Positions 12,638-23,835 are shown, counted from the stretch's first letter. The stretch is DNA of 64,000 nt from Fasciola hepatica (GCA_948099385.1 CANUEZ040000182.1:20957501-21021500), one strand, 5' to 3'. The notes: generated from the letters alone by a model not told the origin. Numbers and translations are program-made.

Positions 12638-15047
12638 ATGGCCGTTGCACGTGCTTTCGTTGATGACTGTGAGAGTTTCTGCAGACATGTAAAAGACGCC
12701 TATAAATTATTCTCAAGGTTCGAGGAAGACTTTCGGCTATTTCAGCAGCATACTTTCACCTCGTTTTACGTGTATGAGAGTGTTAGTGCTGAGAATTGGC
12801 TTCGTACACATCCGGGTGCACTGCCAAAAAATTTCCCATACTATCGGGTTAAATTTTGCTGCGTGCACAATCGACGGCGAAACAGGACAGCCATCAGGTA
12901 TGCAAAGCACAGTAAATCTATCTTTACTTTTCAGATATCAGAATACGCAATGCCCGGCCTTCGTGAGGATCCGTGCCGTCGGAATGCAGTATAAAGTCGT
13001 TGGTCAATGTCTGCAGCATAACCACGATTTTCATCTAATCAGCGATAGGTTCTACCATCGTAATAGGCGTTTGACTCCCGAACAAGAGTCACACATATTA
13101 GAACTGATGTGCACTTTCCGCCGATCCAGCGAAATATGTGAATACGCTCGCCAGAAATTCAACCGGTTGTTCACAGTTAGGGATATTTACTACTTGAGGG
13201 CCAAGGCGAATGCCGTAGATAACCGTAGTGATGTGCTTAAGGTTCAACAACTAATGACTGGAAAGGGTTATTTGCGAATCATATCGCGGGAAGGCGTAGT
13301 CAGGTTCGCGTTTCACATTCCACAGACCGTTAAGTCTCTTGCGGATAAATATAGCGAGGTACTGCTAGCGGATGCCACCCACCAGCTGAACTGCGGTGGC
13401 TACCTTCTTTGGCATTGCATGTTGATAGACGATAGTGGCCTAGGTCGTTCGATTTTCTACGCCCTGCTTCCTAACGAGAGCAGTGCTAGTTATCTGCGTG
13501 CAATCACCGAAATGAGAGCCAGGTTACCGGGGACAGCGAACGTGAAGACTATCATATTAGATCGAAGCTTAGCGCAATACAAGGGATTTGCGGTCACGTA
13601 TCCAGGAGCAGAATTCGTTTTCTGTCGGTTCCACGTTCTTCGGGATATGAAGCGTCAATGTTATCGCTTGCACGGGTTGTCCTTAAATGACAAGCAACGC
13701 GTTCATCAATGGATGCGAAATTTAGTTTACGCCTCAACTAAGGTGATATTTGATAGATTTAAGGCCGCCATTCTTGGCCGTAGTGCAGAGGCCATGAATT
13801 ACTTGAACCGAACTTGGTTGCCGTATGAAGCAATGTGGGCGGGTTATAGTGTCATGAATAAGGAAACCTTCGGTACCTTTACTACCAACAGGGTCGAGGT
13901 AGAGAATCGCCACCTGAAGGAAGGGCTATCTGCCAGATCGTCTTTGGTAGATGTTTTCACTAGAATATTAAAACGAACGGAGGATTTAGATGAAGCTAGG
14001 CGCCGTAGACTAAGTAAGCAGTTAGTTGGTTCCTTCCGGTCGTCGGCTGGAATGGATAAGTACTCCGGGTTTTTGACCCGATTAAGTACCATCGCTCGTG
14101 GCGCACTTGAGAAACACGTGCGTTTGCATCAGGTTAGGAGCATTGTTCCTAATGGCGGCAGATGGTTTCTCAGGTGCCGTCGATCATGTAAAGTGACTGT
14201 TCGAATGGGCCGTTACCCTAGTTGTACTTGTTGCTTTTTTAAACAGTGGTCGATACCATGCAGTCATATTTTGCATGTGACTGACAAGATAGGATATGGA
14301 TTCCATAGACTAGCCGTAGGTCGATGGGCAGTTGACGTTCGACTTCCGTCGTCGGTTGGAATGCCAACGACGTTGTTGGCGGAAATGGACGAAATTCCGC
14401 CCCAGTACAACCCTAGCCACAAGTTGTCCGTCAGCGAAGACGTGGGGAAGGATATATCGGTTGCGTTAGGAAGCTTGGGTCACGATAAATGGGTACGTTA
14501 TGTTAGTCAGTTGAAGAACTTAGCCACAGTCATAGGGTCGGGACGAGATTTTGACATAAGCTGCGTTGACAAAGCGACCAATACAACGGTAGACTTGGGA
14601 AACCTTCACACTGTCAATAGGTACCTGGGGAAAGTAAGCGACACAAGATATACGCATACGGTTAGGCAAATGCCCAGCACGTCACGAGCACCGGTCGCTA
14701 CAGCTTCCTCAAAACGTAAGGCGACAGTAGTGCTTAGAAACACGGATGAGCAAGACATCCAGCTGATAGGGCATCCTTTGCAGCTGGTACAGTTCAGACG
14801 TCTGCACACTACAACCTCCGCACAATACCGGATCCAGGAGAAAAGGCGTCGTCTGGAAAGGCCGCATTCACCGATCGTGGAAAATGAGTGCAGTGTCTGT
14901 CATCTTCAGGATCCCGAAGTGGATTTGGACAAGGAAACCGAGTGGGTGCAGTGCAGCCGTTGCCCGCGTTGGACGCACTATCAATGTGCAAATTTCGGAA
15001 ACGAGGAGAACTACGTTTGCGTCCACTGTCTGGCTGGTGAAAAATAA
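12638..15047 (+). CDS. MULE-family transposase with SWIM and PHD fingers (two exons)
   Basis: Coding exons 12638-12897 and 12935-15047 join in frame to 790 codons with no stop, the only long intact gene here. Domains in order: a FAR1/FLYWCH-like zinc-binding N-terminus (about residues 50-115, CCVH ... CPAF ... HNH); a MULE DDE core with D233 (LLADATHQLN), D296 (IILDRS), a CxxH at C317/H320 (FCRFHVL) and E408 or E410 (TNRVEVENRHLK); a SWIM finger CxCx9CxH at 517-531; and a C-terminal PHD finger at 739-785 (CSVC ... WVQCSRC ... WTHYQC ... CVHC). MULE enzymes excise and insert DNA in the nucleus; PHD fingers usually read histone tails. The ATG at 12638 fits a nearby TATA box. I saw no terminal inverted repeats. 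It could be an autonomous transposon or a domesticated gene. Family is firm; present activity is unknown. Confidence 0.88.
12898..12934 (+). other. 37-nt GT-AG intron in the transposase gene
   Basis: The donor is CAG|GTATGC and the acceptor TTACTTTTCAG|A. Removing these 37 nt fuses two overlapping frames so that the CCVH motif of exon 1 continues into the CPAF...HNH motif of exon 2, restoring one zinc-binding domain. Without splicing the two halves lie in different frames. Introns this short are common in flatworms. Confidence 0.8.
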
Positions 15048-15126
15048 GTGAGTTACAATGACGATTTTCATTTTGCCTTTTACAAAGTAAAACCAGACAA
15101 TAATTGTTTCCATTTCTGCTTTACAG
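15048..15126 (+). other. Possible 3' UTR intron
   Basis: Directly after the TAA stop the sequence reads GTGAGTT, a strong donor. 79 nt later CTGCTTTACAG is a plausible acceptor with a pyrimidine tract. If used, it would be a 3' UTR intron or would reflect alternative splicing of the C-terminus. Support is motif match only. Confidence 0.3.
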
Positions 15127-15470
15127 ACAGAACACGGCGAAACATCACAACGTTCGGCACGGAAGTGTGCATGAAAGGATCATTTTTTACCATTTAACCA
15201 CCATCTTTCAATATAATTCTTATTCCTCATTTTGTCCTACATTTTGCATTCGCTACGGAATGGGTCAATCAGTAAGGGGCAACGTATTACGATGTGGATG
15301 GTTTATGTGTAGGCAGGTGCGCCTAATCGGCGTCGTGCTTAAGCTCGCGTAATTAGAGGTTGCATTAGTTGCGTGCAATCTTACAATATTGCGGTCAGGG
15401 AAACAAAATCGTTCCTTCATGAGTTGATCGACTAAGTGCATAATAGTAATCCCCAAACGTATAGCATCAT
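15127..15470. other. No gene seen
   Basis: Sequence downstream of the transposase gene. No coding frame, no AATAAA close to the stop and no inverted repeat matching the upstream flank were noticed. Confidence 0.3.
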
Positions 15471-15657
15471 CGTCGTGGTTATATATAGGTGTATACATAG
15501 ACATGAATATACGGATCTATGCACACGTAAGTACGTGTATATATACGTATATAACTATGTATGTACATGTATATTTAAATACATAAATATATATATATAT
15601 GCATATAAATGTAAGCATCTATATTTAGATACGTATGTAAGTACACATGTACACATT

Positions 15658-15691
<34 letters not shown>

Positions 15692-15945
15692 AATATACAT
15701 GTACATACATAGTTATATACGTATATATACACGTACTTACGTGTGCATAGAACCGTATACAAATATATATATATACTTATATAAATCAATATATACACTT
15801 TCGTAGAGAAATATACAAATACGTACCTACGTGTGCAAATACGCTTATATATATACATATATATACAAATATGTGTTGACATGTGCATACATACAAATGT
15901 ATATACACATATTTACATTCGTATATATATATATATATTTACATG
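15470..15945. repeat. AT-rich TATA/TACA microsatellite tract
   Basis: Nearly 480 bp of alternating purine-pyrimidine TA/CA/CG repeats with embedded ACGTA units. It gives fake tyrosine/isoleucine-rich frames on both strands. It contains the long inverted repeat listed separately. Confidence 0.85.
15516..15751. repeat. Perfect 66-bp inverted repeat (potential cruciform)
   Basis: The arm 15516-15581 is the exact reverse complement of 15686-15751, separated by a 104-nt TA-rich spacer. The pairing continues imperfectly outwards. Arms of this length and identity could extrude as a cruciform or reflect a foldback mini-element or an inverted duplication inside the microsatellite. Confidence 0.85.
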
Positions 15946-15959
15946 GGGAATCCACAAGA

Positions 15960-16300
15960 CCTACCTACATTATTTAGGTATACAAATACAATAGGAGCTT
16001 ATGCCTTCTTATGAGAAATTTAGCTGTATAGTTCCCCTTTTTGCTGTACAATTCCCATTTCTTGGTATCGGTTACCGTGGACTGTATCTTTGTACAAATT
16101 GCTGTACTTGGACCAAAAATGGCAACTAAGTTATCGCGCACCCATTCAAATCGACGCCAAATGTTTGAACACCGCGCTGTTGGACCACAGAACGCTACCC
16201 ACCTAGATAACACCCACTCAAAATGGCAACTATATCCCTGGGTCTACAGAGCCCTTATTGTCCGTCCCATAAAGTAAGTGCTCCATTGGAGGAAGCTAGG
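15960..16300. other. No gene seen
   Basis: No coding frame or recognisable repeat; it separates the AT tract from the (AAT)n start of a family B copy. Confidence 0.3.
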
Positions 16301-16304
16301 TCAT

Positions 16305-16806
16305 AATCATAATAATAATAATAATGGTTCATTTCGGAGAGGCCCGAAGCTTGCCTTAAGCATGATCAAATTTCTAACAAGCAACAAAACTGACAGAAGA
16401 AATTCATGAATAATTTAGCAATACGCAGGACAAAGGGGAGTAGGAAGAAATTGAAGTAAGATGAGAGGGAGATAAATGTGTGCACACCAGTAAGTGATGG
16501 AGGGAGTTTAAGTGAACTCGGAGATGGATCCAAACTTGGGCCCGGCAAATCTGAAGACCAACGTCTAGTGAAACAGCTGGGTGACTCAGGCGGAGGAGAA
16601 CTGAACCTGGGAGTTTTACATGAGGAGGACTGAAAATCAGCATGAGAAACTATCATTACGAGAAACGATGAAGAAAAAGAAAAACAACGAAAAATTGAGT
16701 TGTATGGCTGGGGGCTGAGTAGCCACGAGCTATGCTTTATTGCAATAAATGGACGGTATCAATTTGGAATCAGGGGGCTAGAAATGCCGGACGTTAAGAG
16801 CGAGTC

Positions 16807-16850
<44 letters not shown>

Positions 16851-17756
16851 TTGGTGTATTTCTCGGCCATGGTCGAGACCCACGCGCTAGCGCATGATCA
16901 TGGTGCAACACGTTACTCAATGAGGTGGAATATTCACAAATTCAAGGTATGAAAGTGAAGAGTATCAGCGATAGATAAACATAGCCAGCAACAGTTCGAA
17001 TGGATCATTTTACTAATGGTTTGTGCGGAAGTTTCAAACCGGTTTCGAATCCGGCCTGGGCGGTGGTGCGCGGTGATGTCGAAAAATCGTTAAAGCACTG
17101 CCAAGGACGCATTATGAAATAGAATGACGCAAGCTGAGGAAAACGGAGGCCTAATAAGGTTCTACAGATGGAGTAAATTTTGAACAGGAAGAAAAAAGTC
17201 GTAAAGAAGTGTTCTCAGGAAAGCGGATGCATGCGAAGAAGATAGCGATCCATGAAGACGATGCAGATCCTGAATGACGGATTTACCGGAGTTCAACAGA
17301 CGGAATGAGTTTCGAAACGGTGCCGAGACCAATTTCGTGAAAGTGAACACTGGTGGATGTGGGAGACAGAGCAGTCCATAAAAAGGTGAGTTAATATTTA
17401 GGATCAGTAAGATGTACCATTCAGAAATAAGAAAGCGCAACTGGAGGGTCCTCGAGAAGTGGATAGTCAATTTCCAATCGGCTGCTGTTCGGGGGAAAGA
17501 AAACTGTGGTAACGGATAACAAAGTGGGAAACCTCCGCATGGACTTGAGCGCTAATATGCTGTTTTACTGACAAATATATATGTATATGTTGAAGCATTC
17601 GCCTTCAGTGGCAGCAATGCCGCGGAAGGATCGAGACACGGTAATAGTGGGGCGCGGTTATAGACAAAATGAAAGCATATCAAGAGGGGCGGCGGCAAGG
17701 TGGCAAGGGAACTGACCGGCGATGAACTGGAGGAGGCAGATGAAATATGTGGATGC

Positions 17757-17809
<53 letters not shown>

Positions 17810-18330
17810 CAGGAGCAAACAGAAGTGAAGAGAAGGAACACGGAAGTAGCAGTGCCTGGAAGAGACAGGTGGGATTTGGTCAAGTTGTACGGAATTAACT
17901 TGGATAGAACCCCGATGAATATGTTTATGAAAGGTAAACATGAGGAACCAACAGCAAGAGAGAATCAACTATGGAAGCACAGAAGTGACGGTTGTGAGTA
18001 AAAGTTGGTAGACGAGGAAATAGGAAGGAAAAGATGGGCGGAAACAGGTAAGAATGAATCTAACAATGTGATAGTTGCAGGTGTGGCACGTGGTGACGGT
18101 CCAAAAATGGGTGGACGTATATTACGCAGCAAGAGGATGGCCATGAAAATGGCTGGAGAACGCGGATTGTATGGAAGTACGGGGTGGTTGGAGAGGTGTA
18201 AAAGATCACTGGGGAAGGGCAACTCGGAGGTTAGAAGAACTGTGGTGCGAAGATGCATCAGTTGTAACAGCGAATATCATAGGAGAGTAATGAGGGAGTG
18301 GAGGGCCAGAAAGACCAGGTATTAGCAGAT
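16305..18330 (-). repeat. Repeat family B, copy 2 (interrupted)
   Basis: It starts with (AAT)n at 16305-16325 and the terminal motif TTCGGAGAGGCCCGAAGC, a variant of which recurs at 32015-32033. This is consistent with a minus-strand element whose 3' tail is (ATT)n. Blocks 16592-16810 and 17610-17940 match copy 1; the 799 bp between is a LINE insertion. 17940-18330 has no counterpart recognised in copy 1 and is assigned by continuity only. A pure TA run lies at about 17757-17805. No coding capacity is recognised; it may be a LINE 3' UTR. Confidence 0.6.
16811..17609 (-). mobile_element. 5'-truncated LINE (family A 3' UTR) inserted in family B
   Basis: Read on the minus strand this is the last ~800 nt of the same LINE family that ends at 34122. 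Shared landmarks in order include GATCCT(G/A)AA, CTCACCTTTT, ATCCGTCATTC, CGTCTTCAT, AGGCCTCCGTT, GGATTCGAAACC, TGAGTAACG and CTCGACCATGG(T/C)CGAGAAATA, then (ATT)n. The tail is 16811-16851. Comparison with family B copy 1 (junction 11357/11358) defines both ends exactly. No target duplication is obvious. Confidence 0.8.
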
Positions 18331-20740
18331 CACATGATTTGAAACCATGGGTAAGAATGATGACGTTACAATGGCTATACACTAATAATAAACTTGAAGT
18401 GGCTCATCAAGGTAGTTCAACCTCCAGTAATGACTTCACGGTTGCTGATCCTTCTAACTACCCACATGCTATCCTCCAGCTAATTTGATTCCACGTCTTC
18501 ACTCAGACCTGGGTTTTTTATTCTACAGGGTGGTTACTCAAAATTCAGTCTCAACCTCATCTCTGAATCTTGTAGCTCTTTTCTCCCCAAAGTTCCACCG
18601 TTCGATTTATCCGTCTAACGGACCATAGCCCCAGAAAAATCGTAATGAGCTCATTCATCGACTACCATTTAGGTTCATTTATTCCATGATTTTCTGTAGC
18701 AGTTTTCCGCCTGGATACCATTCACCTATTATTGCTACTATACCCCTAGGCCCAGAGCTTCCTTACTGCCCGCTCCACGTGCTGGGTTTTCCTCTGGAGG
18801 GAACTCAGCCCCAATTCTTGTCTCCTATCTACATCATAACAAATTCACTTCACTTGGTCCAACCTGGGCTCATTCCCCTTCTCTTAGTTCGCCTGGTATT
18901 TCAACACAGAATACCTTTCCGGCGGCCTCCATTATTTGCCAAATCATCTTCATCCTCCTTCATCGTCTTCGCCATTTTTTGCATTCCTGTCCGCCCCCAT
19001 CAGCTAGTAGTCCCCGTTCCTTATAAGTAGTTCCAAATTTTAAGTACCACAGGTTTCTTTTTACCACTGACTGTTTATCCCCATCTGCGAGCATCCTAGA
19101 CTCTGTTTCTCTATTTTTATATTTCCAGATAACCACTGACGAGTGTCTCGTCTTTGATGGCTCGGCAAGATACCTGGCCTACGTTTCCGGCTGAAAATTC
19201 GATACATTTCAGTCATCCGGTCACTACCCTATTGACTCCGCTCTTCGGGATCCCTCGCAACCTGGTCTCAAGCTTCTGGACTATTCAATCCCTACAACTA
19301 TGTGACAAAGCCAGTATCACTCATGCAAACCAAGCCGGCGCGGGGAGAGGTCAGATCCACCTTTTTGGCCGATGCACATCGGGCTTTAGGGAAGTCTGCA
19401 ACAATGTGCGGGCGCACCTCCTGTCACCAAAAATAGTATTCAGGTTAGGTGTCCAGCCCACGGCCCGCCGCTTCGACCAGCACCTGTGGCGGAAAAACAC
19501 CGGCAACATACCCGAAGTGCTGCAAATATTCCGCCATCTCTTTCAGTTATCAATTTTCCGTCGTACTTGTCTCCATCTTTGCCCCCATGGATTACCGCTT
19601 CTTACGCCCGGCAAAATCCAGTATTCTTAGCACATACTTATGGCGGGTTTCAAAGACCGTTACCGTATTTGGCTTACCGTTCATAATCTTTTCTCCCGAG
19701 GATTTGTGTCAAAACACCCGCTTGTCCCATTCGCAAACCTACCCCATCCCCAAAATAAAACTAGTCCTCTTTTATCACATTTACTGATATATTTGAAAAG
19801 GTCACACTTAATGTTGCCATACACTTCCATCCCACAATGTCCAAACAGTATATTTTACCAAGGAATATCTGTCTTCAGAGCATTCCAACAGTCGACGATA
19901 TTGAGACATTTAGCTCTCTCTGCAAGTCGTTCGATTCGCCCACACACGGCTGTAGCACTGCAATGTCCTCACCTTGCAAAGATTCATGCTCTTCTCATAT
20001 ATTCACATCTGAGAGATATCTGTCTCGCAGCATTTTGATTTGTCGTCATCACGTGATCCACCTCTTAAAAGAACGTTGATAGGTAGTATTTTACCCGTCA
20101 TCTACTTCGCCGCCCAAATTCTCAACGGTATTCGTCGGTTGTTTGGTGATTTTCATATCAGGTATTTTATCTTCGTAGATCCCCTCGGACAATTTTGATC
20201 CTTGCAACTCCCTGGTTATAATGTTGTGCCCTTAGATGATGCTAATTATTAAATAAATACTTGCCTGTCATTTAAAATTCATCTCCTTTGCAAACCGTGC
20301 CTCTGCAACTATCGTGGCTATGCATCACACACAGATCTGTTGCCCAGGTCCGACTTCCATGTTGGAGCATCACATTCCACTTTTCTGAAAGTAAGCAATC
20401 TGCTCAACGATCACTTGCTGACATCTTTCTTTAAGCACCACCTAGGCAATCTCTCTTTACAGATATGTCCTTCACTGGGTATTTAACTCACTCAGTCAAT
20501 AGTCGGTAGCCAGAAGTTATGAAGGTAGACTACGAAGGACTTTTCTTGTTCTTTGTCCGCAATTACACTCATTTCGTTATCTAATTTCCAATCTTAAGCC
20601 GGTCCATACACCGCGGAGTGTCATGGCTGGTTTACTTCCCCTTTGTAAAATCCTATTTCCTCAAGGTAAACAAAATTTCCGTCAATTCTATTTGATTCTC
20701 TCGTTATGTAGTCCTCTTTTTTGTTATATTCGAATAAAAC
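18331..20740. other. No gene recognised; pyrimidine-rich
   Basis: C/T-rich plus-strand sequence resembling the character of the 6.9-9.7 kb interval and the LINE 3' UTR at 31-34 kb. Open frames such as 19154-19630 show no domain. It ends close to a LINE family A 3' terminus at 21.1 kb, so it may be an old copy of that 3' UTR. This is inference only. Confidence 0.35.
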
Positions 20741-20744
20741 TTCA

Positions 20745-21055
20745 CTACTTCCGACCAGCCTCACTTGGACTCGGCCGGGTTGGCCACCCGACCTTGAGTT
20801 CAAATCTGCCGGGCGCAACACTCAAAAGTAGCTTAAATACATTCCCCTATGCCCTATCGAGTGTACGCACTTGAATCACCCTCTTGGAATTCGGATTCCG
20901 CTTCCAACTGTAACGTTTGATCTTCTGTTGCAGCAGGCCTCGGAGTTATCCGGAATAAACCATTACTATTATAATTATAATTATAATTATAACTATAACT
21001 ATGACTATAATTATAATTACAAATATAATTATAATTATGATAATTATTATTATTA
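20745..21055 (+). mobile_element. Probable tRNA-derived SINE
   Basis: An A-box-like AGCCTCACTTGG (20757-20768) is followed about 28 nt later by a B-box-like GAGTTCAAATCT (20796-20807), the spacing of a tRNA-type RNA polymerase III promoter. The unit ends in GGAATAAACCATTACTATT (20952-20970) and an (ATAATT)n tail to 21055. That ending resembles the family B terminus near 32.0 kb read in reverse, as expected when a SINE borrows a LINE 3' end. Confidence 0.5.
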
Positions 21056-21079
21056 GTATTCTCTAGCTTCTAAAGTGGT

Positions 21080-21172
21080 CGAAACCGCCCTTTGAAAACT
21101 TCAGTTTCCCATCTCACTGGATGACATTGTTCTCCCCGATCACGCGCTCTTGCGTGCTTCTCGTCCAAGGTC
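21080..21172 (+). repeat. LINE family A 3' terminus, old copy
   Basis: It carries a diverged version of the family A ending: GATCACGCGCTCTTGCGTG then CTCGTCCAAGGTCGAAAAATA, compared with CTCGACCATGGTCGAGAAATA at 34031-34067. It lacks a trinucleotide tail. It is older than the other two copies. Confidence 0.6.
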
Positions 21173-21174
21173 GA

Positions 21175-22935
21175 AAAATATTCCGTTATCCTTGCTATTT
21201 TTGCAGTAATCTCGCACTCCGTCATCGAGTTTCATTACAAAAAGGAGCATTTTTTCGAACATCGTCATGACTCCATTGAAGTAAAATTCGCTATCATTTG
21301 CGCACTTTTTCTCTCACAGATCCCGAGAATACCTCGCGGATATTCGGTAAGCATTTCAAGGAAACACAGGCTGGCTGAACCGAAGGATAATCTTGTTTGT
21401 ACCTTAAATATTCTTAATGTCGTACGGTCACTTCGCTTATGTCAAGGCAGGTGATTTTTCTCACAAATATGGATAGTCTAACGGCTAAGTTCGAAAGAAT
21501 GAGGAGCATTATAGGAGTAGGATAAGCAATAAACGAAACTTCGAGCAAATTCGTAATGAACCGTACAATTTCTGCAGATCCTTCAATGCTTTGGGCGCGC
21601 CCAACGGCATCCCCGTTGGGGGGCAGCAGCAGTTCCCGAGGTTTTACAGTGAGAAGCCCAACTTCTGCACTGGCCCACCCGATCCTGTTCCAACCCCGTC
21701 CCTGTTGGGTGAACTTTGGGTTTGCGGTTTGGGCTGCGACCTCATCTGCTCTTCTTCTTTCCCCTCAAAACCCCGCAGTTATAGCAATGAACATGTGACA
21801 ATTGGAAGTTACTGCACATTGGTGGCCCTTGGATCTTAAGTCGCAATAAATTATGTCCCCCGTCGTATAAAAATGAAAGGTTGCAAGATCTCATCTATCC
21901 ATTGACTTATTCGTTGGTCTGTAGTGCACTAATCAGTCTGAATGACACACCAAGTTAATGCTAACACATTCCTGGACGGCGCCATGGAACCAAGGTAGAC
22001 GGGGAAGGGAGTCCAGGAGAAAGGCAAAGCGTGTGTGCGATGGACATAGGAATGGAACGTAAGGTCACACTTGTCCATTGTTCATCTGACCAGGATTTGA
22101 GCACCCTGGTACCATCGTCGGCCAGTGTGTCCTGTTCATTTCAGTCTGACAGCAGTTCACTGATCCGATCAAGAGGGCGCTGAGATAAGTGTTGAGCACC
22201 ACTGATGATGGCCCTCAAAAGGTCTATCCCTCGCAGTTAGATCTAATGGACGTATTTACAGAACATTTTGAACCAGGAAACGAGGCCGTGCCAACGTGAA
22301 AGATCTGTTGGCAAGGTTAGGTACTGCGCGGGAAAGTCAATGATCGAACCACTACAGATGAAACGGTAATATCAGCTGAAATAGACATTTTGTGATGAAA
22401 TGAATCACGTGTAGAAGAAGACGAAAAAATTCGGTTGGGTATAACCGAAACCAAAGAATATTATGAAATATTGTTTATATCATCAAACTTACACTGGTGT
22501 ATAAGAACTAGCGCAACAAAATGCCAGCACCCATCTCACTTGCTAGCCACGTGAATGACCATGACCGTTGAAAATTCTGATACTTTTTCCAGGTTGAAAG
22601 AAGACTTTCACGAATATCTCGACGAACCTGTAAAGTTGATTAGACCCCACTTTGCGGTTTCCTTAGTAAACGCGTGCTTCGGTCCTTTGTACTGCGTGGA
22701 CCACCTGCACGTTACTCTAATGTGCGGCACCGCACAAATATGTTATTCAGAACAGTATTCTCCACGACCCGTGAGAATGAGAAGGCGATTGGGAGAGATG
22801 GTGGTTAGCGTGTATTTGGGAGCGTGCGTGAGAGCGTGCGCAAGAGCAACGGTCAAATAGCAACCGCGCTTGGCAGTCAGCGTTCAGTTAAACAATAAAC
22901 GTGGTAAAATTATGAACGAAGACGGCAACCGCTAG
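21175..22935. other. No gene recognised
   Basis: Short open frames exist (for example 21556-21798 and 22555-22860) but none carries a domain I recognise. The frame at 22555-22640 contains FSRLKEDFHEYLD, loosely like FSRFEEDFRLFQQ near the start of the transposase at 12.7 kb. This is too short to call. Confidence 0.3.
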
Positions 22936-22939
22936 AAAC

Positions 22940-23186
22940 CCACAATCGATTTTCGAGAGTTCCAGCGTTGCACATGTACCAGATTTTACAACTACAATGT
23001 CCGTACTTGGAAACAGGCCAAAAAGCCTCGCTAAAAATTAGCGATGGAATGAAGTATCATTTCATGAAATACTGTTGTGTCCCTCGGCGGCGAAAAGGTG
23101 GAGGTGGATGTGGGCCAGCACAACTGGGTCGTTATCACGCGTGTTCACTTCGTGAGTCTTATTTCGCGCTAGTGAATACTGGATAG
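22940..23186 (+). pseudogene. Possible MULE transposase N-terminal remnant
   Basis: Across a frame break the sequence reads FREFQRCTCTRFYNYNV and then MKYHFMKYCCVPRRRK. In the intact transposase FRLFQQHTFTSFYVYES is followed by FPYYRVKFCCVHNRRR at similar spacing. This suggests a relic of a related element's zinc-binding N-terminus. Nothing of the DDE core follows. Similarity is by eye over about 35 residues. Confidence 0.35.
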
Positions 23187-23199
23187 CAGATTAGGTTCG

Positions 23200-23219
23200 T
23201 ATATATATATATATATATA
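23200..23219. repeat. (TA)n microsatellite
   Basis: Ten TA units. Confidence 0.8.
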
Positions 23220-23830
23220 GCCCAGTGAAGATGACAGATGGGACGTTAGTCGAGCTAATGACCGGAGACTTTAGTAAATCCCCTCATAGGATTTCGGTTA
23301 ACGAGCAAGATTTTCCTGACGATGCAGCCTAGTAACCCAAATCGTATTGTAGATTACTTCCCGATTATTTTGGGCCTGAGGCCCGAACCGATTAGCTTCA
23401 CGATCAGTAGTTATCACTGAGGTAGCAGACATATAACACTGCCTTTATAACTACAGACATTTGCCTAGAAACGTAGCAGTTGGCCAGTAATTATTATATC
23501 AAGAAAGCTTGACCTATTCCCCTCTCCTAAGAGTCGTTTAAGTCTGAGGGAGGTTTTCATGTAGGCAAGGGCACAGTGGCCCTTCCAGTGAACAAGTTTT
23601 TCAGGTTGAACGGGAAAGGAATTTCTATAGTGTTCCTTGTTTTGTTCAAGGCGAACCACATCTGCGAGAGATCGTTTGAAATATTTTCATATTTCACAAT
23701 TTACGTAGTTCCAAAAAGGTGTCCATTTTGCGATACAAATGGACGTCCTGGCAGATACATAAGAAAACGTTCGTAGACCAATTTCATATTTTTTTCGGAC
23801 ATAATAAGCTTCGCGGCATTTACCGTATAT
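23220..23830. other. No gene seen; left flank of the Pao/BEL insertion
   Basis: No coding frame recognised. The final five bases (23831-23835, CGCTA) are the left copy of the target duplication of the next element. Confidence 0.35.
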
Positions 23831-23835
23831 CGCTA
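23831..23835. repeat. Target-site duplication, left (CGCTA)
   Basis: Identical to 38711-38715 on the far side of the element. Pao/BEL integrases typically duplicate 4-6 bp. Confidence 0.85.

Noticed and set aside
12774..12935. Start of the transposase at 12774 in the second frame
   Set aside because: This would discard the Cys/His motif of exon 1; the spliced model starting at 12638 gives a complete zinc-binding domain.
15436..15888. Tyrosine/isoleucine-rich open frames on both strands
   Set aside because: They are translations of the TA/CA microsatellite; the same peptide appears on both strands because of the inverted repeat.
19154..19630. 158-codon plus-strand open frame
   Set aside because: It lies in a pyrimidine-rich stretch with no recognisable domain and overlaps two other open frames of similar quality.
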